Both the position numbers and the translations under genes were made by a program. The notes beneath the pieces were generated by a model. The model did no database searches, was not told where the DNA came from, and saw only the letters and a program-made list of their open reading frames with translations. DNA of 24,384 nt from Sphingobacteriaceae bacterium. GTDB lineage: Bacteria > Bacteroidota > Bacteroidia > B-17B0 > Aurantibacillaceae. Below are positions 7,738 through 16,021 of the stretch, piece by piece. Position 1 is the first letter of the stretch; every line of letters starts with the position of its first letter. The DNA lies in assembly GCA_016715905.1 (NCBI GenBank), contig JADJXI010000006.1, positions 1-24,384 of the forward strand. The letters are read 5' to 3'.

Positions 7738-9037
7738 ATGATTAATTCGGGTAACTTGAATAAATTCATAGCTTACATTCTGCCGCTTACCGCGGTGCTC
7801 ATAATTTGCAGGGCATTCCCTGTGCTGAGTTTTTTTTACTATGCCGTCCCTATTATTCTTACTCTTACACTTATTCTTTCTCTTTCTCGTACTCTTACTC
7901 TTTCTCGTACTCTTACTCCGTTCCCAATCGATAAGCGTCTGAAAACCCTGCTTCTTTTAATCACATCATTCGGAATTTGGGCTGCGTTAACTTCAATCTG
8001 GTCACCGTTTCCCCTAGTTTCCCTAAGTCGGGCAGCTTACTTTATGCTTGTATCAATTTCACCGGTGCTGCTTGGCTATTATTGGAGCAATAACAAAAAA
8101 AATGATTTGTTTGCATTCCTTTTGCCTGCAAATATTCTTGTTGTTATGGTCAGTTTGTATTCGCTCATTACTGGTACACCGGCGAATGCATGGACGGGCG
8201 GGCACGGACTGGGATTCATGGGTTATGCCAGGGCATCAAAATTTATTAGCAGCGGCAATTGTATTTACAATTCCATCAGTTCTTTTTCCTCTTGCTTCTA
8301 ACCTTTCACGTTTTACATCTCACGTTTCCCGTTTGACCTCTCACATTTCACATTTCACATTTAACCTTTCACCCTTTATTATTCTCTTTCTCCTTAATCT
8401 TTATCTCTTAATCCTGTCCGTTTCCCGCGGCGGATTACTGACCCTCATAATCATGGTAGTTGTCTTTATCTTCTTAAACTTTAATACTAAAGCCGGTTTA
8501 GTGTTTATATTTTTAGTCATTTCTGCATCTGGAATTCTTTTTTTTTCGAGTCAAACGGTGAGAGATTTCGTATTTAAGACAGAAAATAGAATCGGCGATA
8601 GAAGAATAATAAACATTCAAGAGACAATACAAGCAGCCAAGAACGGCGGATTATTTGGATTTGGTTACGGGATTAGTCAGCCGCCCGGCAGCACAAACGT
8701 TATTGGCCATTATGAAAATAATGGGCAGTTGTTTGTTAGGGAAAAAATGATAGGTGCACTGGCGATAGTTGAAGAAACTGGAATTGTTGGATTGGGTTTA
8801 TTTTTGGCATCCTTGGGATATGTATTTTGGTTTCTTATAAGATTGATTTTTGAAAGTAAAATTAAGGATCCGATTAATAGAAGTGCGATGTTAGAAGATA
8901 AAATGGCGGCAGCATTTTTAATTGCGGTTTTAGTTGGTTTGTGTTTTCATGCACAAGTAGAAGCTTGGTGGGTTGGTGTGGGATCGATTGAGCTCCCTAT
9001 ATTCTACTTTCTATTGAAACCAGTGAAAGCTGAATGA
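7738..9037 (+). CDS. O-antigen ligase / Wzy-type polymerase (PF04932-like; one frameshift)
   Basis: Reading across one shift gives a membrane protein of about 432 residues. The first frame runs to 8301 and the second continues from about 8231. The join is clear: the first frame gives GLGFMGYA and the second GHQNLLAAA, so one extra A at about 8230 breaks GYAGHQN. Many helices, an SRGG motif (SVSRGGLLT), GLFGFGYGISQP and VEETGIVGLGLFL before the last helices are the marks of the Wzy_C domain shared by O-antigen ligases and polymerases. These join polymer to lipid A core or link repeat units in the periplasm; sequence alone does not tell which. Two simple-repeat tracts (7855-7920, 8303-8372) are embedded in frame. 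A second, unrelated polymerase is at 14543. Confidence 0.82.
7855..7920 (+). repeat. Eleven 6-bp repeats inside the ligase/polymerase gene
   Basis: Eleven consecutive hexamers of form (A/T)(C/T)TCTT follow one phase: ATTCTT, ACTCTT, ACACTT, ATTCTT, TCTCTT, TCTCGT, ACTCTT, ACTCTT, TCTCGT, ACTCTT, ACTCCG. An 18-bp block is nearly duplicated. They encode alternating leucine and serine/threonine (LTLTLILSLS, then RTLTLSRTLT), residues 40-61, extending a predicted membrane helix. A 6-bp unit keeps the frame when copy number changes. Confidence 0.8.
8303..8372 (+). repeat. Ten 7-bp repeats inside the ligase/polymerase gene
   Basis: Ten heptamers in strict 7-bp phase: CTTTCAC, GTTTTAC, ATCTCAC, GTTTCCC, GTTTGAC, CTCTCAC, ATTTCAC, ATTTCAC, ATTTAAC, CTTTCAC. 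Read in three frames in turn they give a 7-residue peptide repeat, LSRFTSH then VSRLTSH then ISHFTFN. The frame is open on both sides, so the tract is a translated loop between helices. Losing or gaining one unit would shift the frame. Confidence 0.85.
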
Positions 9038-9066
9038 ATTAATAATTATAATATTTGATTGAATAA

Positions 9067-10917
9067 ATGTGCGGCATATTCGGTATAATTAATTTTGATG
9101 GCAGCCAGATTGATTCTGAGAAACTGATTGAGGCACGGGATTGTATGGCTCACCGCGGACCTGATGATTTGGGACTTTATTTTAGTGCAGATAAAACCGC
9201 TGCTTTGGCTCATCGCCGTTTGTCAATAATTGATCTTTCCCCCTTGGGCATCAGCCGATGACGACGGATGATAGAAGATTTACAATCATTCACAACGGTG
9301 AGATTTATAACTACTTAGAAATAGCTCAATCCGCAGTAGGCGGGCAAAATTTTCACTCCACAGTGATACCGAAGTTCTGCTTAAGCTTTACGCCACTGAA
9401 GGGGCTGATTGTATAAATCGATTACGCGGTATGTATGCATTTGCTGTTTGGGATGAAAAGGAGAAAAAGTTATTTGCTGCACGCGATCGATTTGGAATCA
9501 AGCCTTTCTATTATACGATGGATAATACTTCTTTAGTTTTTTCTTCCGAGCTTAAAGCGATGAAAAATTACAAAAAAAATCTTTCTATCTCACAGAACGG
9601 CCTATATTCCTTTCTTCGAAACGGCTCTGTTACTCCGCCGCTAACTATTTATGAGAATGTTTATTCGCTTTTACCCGGGCATTATCTTACTGTTGATAGG
9701 AAAGGTAAGCTTGAAATCAACAAATATTGGGAATTCTCCGATCTTCTTCATTCATCATTCAACATTAAAAATTCAATATTTTCAAAGCCCTATGACCGTT
9801 CTGCTAGTGACGAAATTCATGTTGCACTATTAGATTCAATAAAAGCTCATTGTATCAGTGATGTTGAAGTCGGAGCCTTTCTGTCAGGCGGAATAGATTC
9901 CACAGCAATTGTTTCTTTAATGCGCCAGATTGGGCACGAGAAAATTAAAACAATTTCCGTTACATTTCCTGGTGATAGACTGGATGAATCAAAGTACTCA
10001 AACATTGCGTCGCAGAAATATTCGACTAATCACTTTGAATACAGGCTGACTGAAGATGAAGTTATAAAAGACCTAGACAAAATTTTTCATTCAATGGATC
10101 AGCCGACAATTGATGGTGTAAACACCTATTTTGTTTCAAAAGCCGCGCACAACTTTGGACTTAAAGTGGTAATGTCCGGTCTCGGTGGGGATGAGCTTTT
10201 CGGTGGTTATCCAACTTTTAAGCATATCCCGAGAATTGAGAGATTATTGGCGTTAAAAAAGTATCTTCCGTTGAGTGGGAAGCTCATAAGCTTGACAGCC
10301 AAGATCGCAAAGAATAATATACCCGCAAAGGGCACTGAGTTTTAAAGAATCCGGATACACCAAACGCCTCTTACCGCCTCTTCCGTGGCTTATTCACCGA
10401 TGAAGAACTATTACAACTTGGAATCACTGTTCCTTCTTCATTTAGCATTCATAATTCATCATTTAACACTTCGTTGCTTTCTCCGTTACAGAATGTTTCC
10501 TATCTCGAGTCCACGCACTACATGTCTAACCAGCTGCTGCGTGACTCTGACGTTTTTAGTATGGCGCATTCACTTGAGCTTCGGGTTCCGTTTGTTGATC
10601 ATCTTCTCTATGCAGTGGTTCTTCCGTGCCTCGAAAGCAGTTATGAATTATCTTTTCCGAAGAAAATGCTTGTGGGTGCTGTTGGCGATATTCCTGATGA
10701 AATTGTGCACAGACCTAAAATGGGTTTTACTTTTCCGTTTGCTCATTGGATGCAAAACGGTAAAATTAAAAGTGTAGTTAAAGAAAAATTGTTGAACAAA
10801 AATTCCTTGCTGGGTTTGAATAGCAATGCCATTGAACAAATGTTCACTGATTTTGAAAAAGGTAAAGTTCATTGGTCGAGAATTTGGGCGCTTATTGTAG
10901 CACAAAGATATTTTTGA
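9067..10917 (+). CDS. asnB: Asparagine synthase-type amidotransferase AsnB (three frameshifts)
   Basis: Spliced across three shifts this is a full AsnB of about 617 residues. The start MCGIFGI gives the catalytic Cys2 of the class II glutamine amidotransferase domain; HRGPDD and HNGEIYNYLE follow. The synthase domain has the ATP-binding loop FLSGGIDSTAIVS, then SGLGGDELFGGYPTF, and ends HSLELRVPFVDH and RPKMGFTFPFAHW. It takes ammonia from glutamine to amidate an ATP-activated carboxylate. Breaks lie near 9246 (GGGG to GGG), 9358 (CCC to CC) and 10340 (TTTTT to TTTT), each one base lost from a homopolymer, so fragments appear at 9067-9261, 9353-10345 and up to 10917. In sugar loci such enzymes may amidate uronic acids rather than aspartate, which would fit the WbpD-like gene. 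Two heptamer tracts are embedded in frame. Confidence 0.9.
9743..9784 (+). repeat. Degenerate 7-bp repeat tract in asnB (first)
   Basis: Six heptamers in phase: CTTCTTC, ATTCATC, ATTCAAC, ATTAAAA, ATTCAAT, ATTTTCA. They encode HSSFNIKNSIFS, a surface-loop-like insertion between the glutaminase and synthase domains. The unit resembles the tracts at 10433, 19124 and 23189. Confidence 0.65.
10433..10474 (+). repeat. Degenerate 7-bp repeat tract in asnB (second)
   Basis: Six heptamers in phase: CTTCTTC, ATTTAGC, ATTCATA, ATTCATC, ATTTAAC, ACTTCGT. They encode SSFSIHNSSFNTS just before the conserved SYLESTHYM segment of the synthase domain. The frame is the same on both sides of the tract. Confidence 0.65.
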
Positions 10918-10930
10918 GCAGAACACGATA

Positions 10931-11941
10931 ATGAAAGTAGTTTTTTTTCACCGAAAACCTAGGGCTTCAGGAAATTATAGCGTTGAAACTTACTTTCGAG
11001 CAGTCCGCGAAAGAATGCCAATCGATGTTGAGCCTATTGTTGCTGCTTCCAGATATGAGAGCAATGGTATATTTAAGCGTGTTTATAACATTTTAGAAGC
11101 GGCGTATCGGCAGCGGCTTGGAGATGTTTACCACATAACAGGAGAAGTTCATTTTCTAACTTATTTATTAAAAAAAAAGAACACTATTCTAACTATCTTA
11201 GACTGTATTATACTTGAGCGAACAAAGGGGATAACACGATGGTTTTATAGATTCTTTTGGTATATAATTCCTGTAAAAAAAGCAAAAATAATAACTGCTA
11301 TTTCGGAATCGACGAAAAAAGAAATACTTAAGTATGTAAATTGCGATCCCGATAAAATAGTTGTTATTCCCGTTTCTATTTCCAATAAATTCAAACCATT
11401 ACATAAAGAATATAATTTGGAAAAACCGGTTTTGCTTCAGATTGGAACAACCCAAAACAAAAATATATCACGTTTGATTGAAGCTATAAAAGATATGCCA
11501 TGTAAATTGGAAATTGTTGGGAAATTAGATGAAAAGTTAATACACCTTTTAAGAAAAAATAATATTGAGTATGAAAATTTCGTCAATCTCAATGAAGATG
11601 AAATAATAAAAAGATATAATAATTGTGATATCGTTACATTTGTTTCGACCTACGAAGGTTTCGGTATGCCTATACTTGAGGCAAACGCAGTGGGAAGACC
11701 AGTTATCACCGGGAATACTTCATCAATGCCCGAAGTTGCAGGGGAAGCTGCTTGTTTTGTTAATCCGTTTGATGTTAGTGATATAAAAAATGGAATAGAG
11801 AAAATTATTAGAGATGATGATTATAGGAATGAATTAATTAAAAAAGGTTTTATAAATAAAAACAGGTTCTGCCAGGAAAAAATTACAAACGAGTACTTTC
11901 AACTATACCGTAATATATTTAACGATTGTGCAAAAAAATAA
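10931..11941 (+). CDS. Glycosyltransferase family 4 (first)
   Basis: The 336-residue enzyme has the GT-B fold layout of GT4. An N-terminal acceptor domain starts MKVVFFHRKPRASGNYSVE, a linker contains AISESTKKEI, and a C-terminal donor domain carries LLQIGTTQNKNISRLIEAI and the E-x7-E motif at E242 and E250 (STYEGFGMPILEANA). Retaining GT4 enzymes transfer a sugar from a nucleotide donor, here presumably to the lipid-linked repeat unit on the cytoplasmic side. Donor and acceptor cannot be read from the sequence. It starts 13 bp after asnB and overlaps the next gene by 14 bases, so it heads a tightly packed operon block. From here on the DNA is visibly more AT-rich. Confidence 0.87.
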   Translation: MKVVFFHRKPRASGNYSVETYFRAVRERMPIDVEPIVAASRYESNGIFKRVYNILEAAYRQRLGDVYHITGEVHFLTYLLKKKNTILTILDCIILERTKGITRWFYRFFWYIIPVKKAKIITAISESTKKEILKYVNCDPDKIVVIPVSISNKFKPLHKEYNLEKPVLLQIGTTQNKNISRLIEAIKDMPCKLEIVGKLDEKLIHLLRKNNIEYENFVNLNEDEIIKRYNNCDIVTFVSTYEGFGMPILEANAVGRPVITGNTSSMPEVAGEAACFVNPFDVSDIKNGIEKIIRDDDYRNELIKKGFINKNRFCQEKITNEYFQLYRNIFNDCAKK

Positions 11942-13121
11942 TTTCAAGTCTAAAAGAATAATTTTTCTATTAAGCCATCCTATTCAATATTTTTCTCCAC
12001 TGTTTGTCGAAATTGCTAAACAGTCGGATATCGAACTTCTTGTTTTGTATTGCTCTGCTGAAAATGTAAAAGGACATGTTGATAAAGAATTTGGTGTGGA
12101 GGTAAAATGGGATATTCCGCTTCTTGATGGGTACAGTTATAAATTCCTAAAAAACAATTCGTGGAAACCTTCAATTTTTAATGGATTCTTCGGATTAATT
12201 AATTTTAAAATATTCAAGGAGTTGAAGCATGAGAAAGGAAGTTTCCTTGTTATACACAGCTGGGCATACTTGACAAATTTTCTGGCGATTTTTGCAGCTA
12301 AGTTAAGCGGCGTAAAATTATGCTTACGTGCGGAAAATCCATTACAACATGAATTATTAAAACCTAAGTGGTACCTTTTTTTAAGAAAATTTTTGTTCAA
12401 GTATTTTTTTTTCAAATTATTTGATTACTTCTTTTTCATAGGAGAACAGAATAGAAAACTATACGAATATTATGGTGTGAAAAAAGAAAAATTGATATTT
12501 GCTCCTTATGCGGTTGATAATGAAAGGTTCAGAATTGAATATGAAGGATATAAAGGGAGAAAAAACGAAATCCGAAAAGAGTTGGAATTGCCGCTAGAAA
12601 ATATCATCATTCTTTTTTCGGGTAAGTTTATACCTAAAAAAAACCCACTTGATCTTTTAAAAGCTTATCATTTATTAAAGAATGATAAAGCTGCACTTGT
12701 TTTTCTGGGTGACGGTGAACTGAGAAAAGAGATGGAGGAGAATACCAAGTTAAACAATATAAATGCAGTTTATCTAACAGGCTTTAAAAATCAGACTGAG
12801 ATTGGGAAATATTTCGCTGCTGCTGATATCTTCGTATTACCGTCAGGGCTTGGAGAAACTTGGGGCCTTGTGGTAAATGAGGCAATGAATTTCGCCTTGC
12901 CCGTTGTAGTTTCAGACTTAGTTGGCTGCTCAGAAGATTTAGTTAACGAAGGCATTAACGGTTTTATTTTCAAATGCGGTGAAATTGAAGATCTTAGAAC
13001 TAAGTTGAATATTTTTATGGAAAATGCAGAACTAAAGGAAAATTTCGGTAGAAAATCATTGGAGATAATAAATAATTACTCAAATAAAAAAATAATTGAT
13101 GCTTTAGCAACAATACAATGA
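11928..13121 (+). CDS. Glycosyltransferase family 4 (second)
   Basis: The 397-residue enzyme begins with GTG (MQKNNFKSKRIIFLLSHPIQYFSP); no in-frame ATG lies near. The opening LLSHPIQYFSPLF is common in GT4 enzymes of polysaccharide loci. The donor domain has FSGKFIPKKNPLDLLKAY, GDGELRKEMEE and the E-x7-E motif at E310 and E318 (GETWGLVVNEAM). It should transfer a sugar in the retaining mode at the cytoplasmic membrane face; the sugar is unknown. The gene overlaps the upstream GT4 by 14 bases and its TGA overlaps a tiny ORF that reaches the next flippase start, pointing to coupled translation. Intact and of usual length. Confidence 0.87.
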   Translation: MQKNNFKSKRIIFLLSHPIQYFSPLFVEIAKQSDIELLVLYCSAENVKGHVDKEFGVEVKWDIPLLDGYSYKFLKNNSWKPSIFNGFFGLINFKIFKELKHEKGSFLVIHSWAYLTNFLAIFAAKLSGVKLCLRAENPLQHELLKPKWYLFLRKFLFKYFFFKLFDYFFFIGEQNRKLYEYYGVKKEKLIFAPYAVDNERFRIEYEGYKGRKNEIRKELELPLENIIILFSGKFIPKKNPLDLLKAYHLLKNDKAALVFLGDGELRKEMEENTKLNNINAVYLTGFKNQTEIGKYFAAADIFVLPSGLGETWGLVVNEAMNFALPVVVSDLVGCSEDLVNEGINGFIFKCGEIEDLRTKLNIFMENAELKENFGRKSLEIINNYSNKKIIDALATIQ

Positions 13122-13180
13122 AAGAGTATATACAAAAGATATTTTCTCTCTTTTATACAAACCATACCAAAGCAATATGA
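13118..13180 (+). CDS. 20-codon mini-ORF bridging GT4 and flippase genes
   Basis: An ATG at 13118 overlaps the TGA of the upstream GT4 (ATGA), and the mini-ORF's own TGA overlaps the ATG of the flippase (ATGA again). It encodes MKEYIQKIFSLFYTNHTKAI. No family is recognised. It may be a coupling leader that carries ribosomes to the flippase start, or just chance in AT-rich DNA. Low confidence that the peptide itself has a function. Confidence 0.25.
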   Translation: MKEYIQKIFSLFYTNHTKAI

Positions 13181-14481
13181 ATATGGTCATACTGCGTAAT
13201 TTTTTGGTTACAAGGTATTCAATAATCAAAGAAGGATTTTGGGTTTTTTGGGGTCAGTTGTTGACGGCAATAATAAGCTTGGTTGGTTTGAGATTGATAA
13301 CTGAGTTCACGAATCCAGTTGTGTTTGGCGAAGTTACTTTATGGTTATCTGTAATGGTTCTGTTAAAAAGTGTTTTTGTTACTCCAGTTTCTAATTATCA
13401 GTTGAGATATTATCCACAATATTTTTATGCAAACCAAATACAATCATTTAACACTGAAATTAAAAAATTTTATAAGAAATTTTTCTTTTTGGCGGCAGGT
13501 ATTTTTGTTTTTTTAATCACGATAGCCAGTATCGTTAAGATTGAATTTATTAACTGGTTGCTTGTACCCGGTCTATTAATTTTCTTTCTTTTAGATGGTT
13601 CAAAATCATATTTTCTAAATATATTTTCATCGGAGAGAAAACAATTTATTTTATCGCTTTTTACTATAGGTGATTCAATATTAATGTTTGCCATCATTCT
13701 GTTGGCTTTATTCCTTAATAATTCGACACTTTCTTATATAACAGGTCAAGCCTCTAGCGCAGTGTTGACCTTTTTTTTGCTCTATACATTCTTCCACTTG
13801 GTCAATACAAAACAAATTCATAGTAGTGGATCTAATCTCAGTAGCATTGTTGTCGATTTTAAGAATTACACAATTCCATTTATACCGATTGCAATACTAA
13901 GTTGGATATTAAATTTAAGTAACCGATATATTCTTAACTCATATAGCAGTTTAGTAGATGTAGGAATATTTACTGCTGCTTTCGCTATTTCGAGCAAACC
14001 GTTTCTTTTTTTAGGAGGATTGCTAACTAATTTTTTTAGACCAATTCTTTTTGAAAAGCAAAGTAAAAATGAATATGCAAAATCAAACAAAATTTTCAAT
14101 TTGTGGCTGATAACAAATGGCGGATTGGGTTTACTGATTGTCATTGTACTATTCTTTTGGGGTTCATTTATTTCAACAATTTTGCTTGCCAAGGATTTTA
14201 GACAAAATTCAGCAATACTATTTTTTCTAATCGGATTAGGTTATTTATTCGCAAGTATGTTTCAGGCTATTGAGTATCGTTTTATGTCCTTTGGAGATAC
14301 AAAGAGTATCTTGATTATTTATTTGGCTAGTGCATTAATTTATATCTCATCGAATCTTCTGTTTATCCCAAAGCAAGGGCTGATTGGTGCAGGCTCGGCC
14401 ATTTTGGTTTCATTTTTATTTCAATTTGTTATCGGATTACTATATCTGAATAGAACTTTGAAGAAGAAAAATAAATTTTGA
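13177..14481 (+). CDS. Polysaccharide flippase-like membrane protein (Wzx), second copy
   Basis: The 434-residue protein has about 12 hydrophobic helices and an amphipathic start (EGFWVFWGQLLTAIISLVGLRLITEFTNPVVFGEVTL), the typical opening of the polysaccharide biosynthesis / MATE-like Wzx group. Family members move the undecaprenyl-linked repeat unit from the cytoplasmic to the periplasmic face. The later stretch LNLSNRYILNSYSSLVDVGIFTAAFAIS is the usual conserved mid-protein segment. It sits between glycosyltransferases and the Wzy-like protein at 14543, so the two probably serve the same polymer. It differs clearly from the flippase at 6358. Confidence 0.82.
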   Translation: MNMVILRNFLVTRYSIIKEGFWVFWGQLLTAIISLVGLRLITEFTNPVVFGEVTLWLSVMVLLKSVFVTPVSNYQLRYYPQYFYANQIQSFNTEIKKFYKKFFFLAAGIFVFLITIASIVKIEFINWLLVPGLLIFFLLDGSKSYFLNIFSSERKQFILSLFTIGDSILMFAIILLALFLNNSTLSYITGQASSAVLTFFLLYTFFHLVNTKQIHSSGSNLSSIVVDFKNYTIPFIPIAILSWILNLSNRYILNSYSSLVDVGIFTAAFAISSKPFLFLGGLLTNFFRPILFEKQSKNEYAKSNKIFNLWLITNGGLGLLIVIVLFFWGSFISTILLAKDFRQNSAILFFLIGLGYLFASMFQAIEYRFMSFGDTKSILIIYLASALIYISSNLLFIPKQGLIGAGSAILVSFLFQFVIGLLYLNRTLKKKNKF

Positions 14482-14542
14482 CGATAAGAAATTGATTAAT
14501 TTTTTTTAACACTTCGATTGAATTTACACCTCTTAAAAAAGA

Positions 14543-16021
14543 ATGAAGAAGTACACAAATAGTTTTATTTGTCTTGTTTTGCTTATCCTTTTAATCAGTG
14601 TTCGGGAAATCTTCTCCGCTAAGACTTTATTTATTATTTATACTTCAACACTAATTTTTTATTTAATCATTGAAGTCGCTTTAGCAAGGGTCAGGGATAA
14701 GACAAATTATTTATTAGATCCTGCAGTTCTTGCGAGTCTATTTACTTTCATTCTGAGTTTTGGAATTACAAATTATATATTTATTAATGAAGATAGTTTT
14801 TTTGGTGACCAACTTTTTGATCGTTTAGGTACAGAAGCATTTAAATATTTAGCTGATGCAATGCCTTTAGTCATTATTGGGGCTATTGCAATGTGGGTGG
14901 GCAATCACAGTATTTTGGGTTATAAGTTATATCAATTACTAACATCTTCTATAATTAATGTAAAAAAGTACATTAGGCAATCATTAGAATTTAATTATGG
15001 ATTAATATTATCACTTTTTATCTTAAGTGTTTTAGCAAGAATTATTGCTATATATTTAGGGGTATTTGGGTTCACTCAAGGAGATGAATCTGTTAATGCA
15101 TATTCAGGTTTAGAATGGTCGTTGAATTTGATAGGGGAAGCCGGTAAACTCTCTCTTCTAATTCTTTCGTTGACATATTTTAATCCAACTGAAAACAAAC
15201 GATATAAACTCACATTTATTATAATATTTATAATAGAATTGTTATTGGGAATTTTAAGTGGCATGAAAGCCAATATAATGCTCCCTTTTTTAATAATCAC
15301 CTTTTCTTATTATTTAATAAATAAACGTATAAAAAAATCATATGTTTTGTTTTTCATAGCTGCAGTTTTCGTTGCTTATGCAATAGTTGAACCATTTAGG
15401 ATTCTAAAAAAAATCGATCCTCATTTTGAAAGCACACCATCATATATTCTTAAATCTTTTGTCGAAGCCTATACGCTAAGCAAAGAATTTAATTTGAAGA
15501 ATCCAGATTTATCTGAAAGTATTTTCGTTTCTGCTTTGATGAGAAGTAATTATGTAATAGAAATAGCAAAGGTTAAAGAATACGATGATAAAGTCGGTTT
15601 GCAGTATGATGATCCTGATTTTAAGTATAATTTATTTACTTTTCCTATTCAAGCTATTTTGCCAAGAATATTATGGAGTGATAAACCCATACAAAGTCTG
15701 GGAAATTGGTATACCCGAAATGTCTGGGGTTGGGATAGTGAATCCTTTACAGCAATGACGCCATTTGGCTTTTTATATTTTGCTGGGGGTATCCCATACA
15801 TCATAATATTCTTATTCATTATTGGAATTATGCAAAATGCCCTATTTAGATTTATTAAGTTAGGTTCAGGTGGGATTATTATTTATGTAGGTTTACTTTC
15901 GACAGTGGTTTTAATTGATAGCACAGTGAATGGTATTTTTATTTATTGGTTAAGATTATTTCCAATTTTTCTTGTCCTTCAATATTTTATCTTTAAAAAT
16001 AACTTACCAGGAAAATCTTGA
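14543..16021 (+). CDS. O-antigen polymerase-like membrane protein (Wzy), second type
   Basis: The 492-residue protein has about 12 hydrophobic helices and a large loop (roughly 285-410) containing FTFPIQAILPRILWSDKPI followed by TAMTPFGFLYFAGG. A PR-x-x-W-x-x-KP motif followed by a T-P-x-G-F-x-Y helix is characteristic of the oligosaccharide repeat unit polymerase group. Such enzymes link flipped units in the periplasm with a partner Wzz. Polymerases are highly variable, so the call rests on topology, the loop motif and its place next to a flippase. It overlaps the next GT4 by 4 bases (TTGA). The ligase-type gene at 7738 has the quite different PF04932 signature. Confidence 0.78.
   Translation: MKKYTNSFICLVLLILLISVREIFSAKTLFIIYTSTLIFYLIIEVALARVRDKTNYLLDPAVLASLFTFILSFGITNYIFINEDSFFGDQLFDRLGTEAFKYLADAMPLVIIGAIAMWVGNHSILGYKLYQLLTSSIINVKKYIRQSLEFNYGLILSLFILSVLARIIAIYLGVFGFTQGDESVNAYSGLEWSLNLIGEAGKLSLLILSLTYFNPTENKRYKLTFIIIFIIELLLGILSGMKANIMLPFLIITFSYYLINKRIKKSYVLFFIAAVFVAYAIVEPFRILKKIDPHFESTPSYILKSFVEAYTLSKEFNLKNPDLSESIFVSALMRSNYVIEIAKVKEYDDKVGLQYDDPDFKYNLFTFPIQAILPRILWSDKPIQSLGNWYTRNVWGWDSESFTAMTPFGFLYFAGGIPYIIIFLFIIGIMQNALFRFIKLGSGGIIIYVGLLSTVVLIDSTVNGIFIYWLRLFPIFLVLQYFIFKNNLPGKS

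Noticed and set aside
7855..8372. CRISPR array suspected from repeated short units
   Set aside because: Units are 6-7 bp, directly adjacent without spacers and lie within a translated frame; no CRISPR repeats anywhere in the window.
9325..9350. GC-rich CCGCAGTAGGCGGG within asnB as an inserted repeat element
   Set aside because: Alignment by eye with usual AsnB spacing needs no insertion there; it reads through as a normal loop.
10385..10777. Plus-strand 130-codon ORF overlapping the asnB 3' part
   Set aside because: The frame that carries HSLELRVPFVDH and RPKMGFTFPF is the real one; this alternative frame has no family signal.
12137..12415. Minus-strand 92-codon ORF within the second GT4 gene
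   Set aside because: Antisense shadow of a gene with intact GT4 motifs; lysine-rich low-information sequence.
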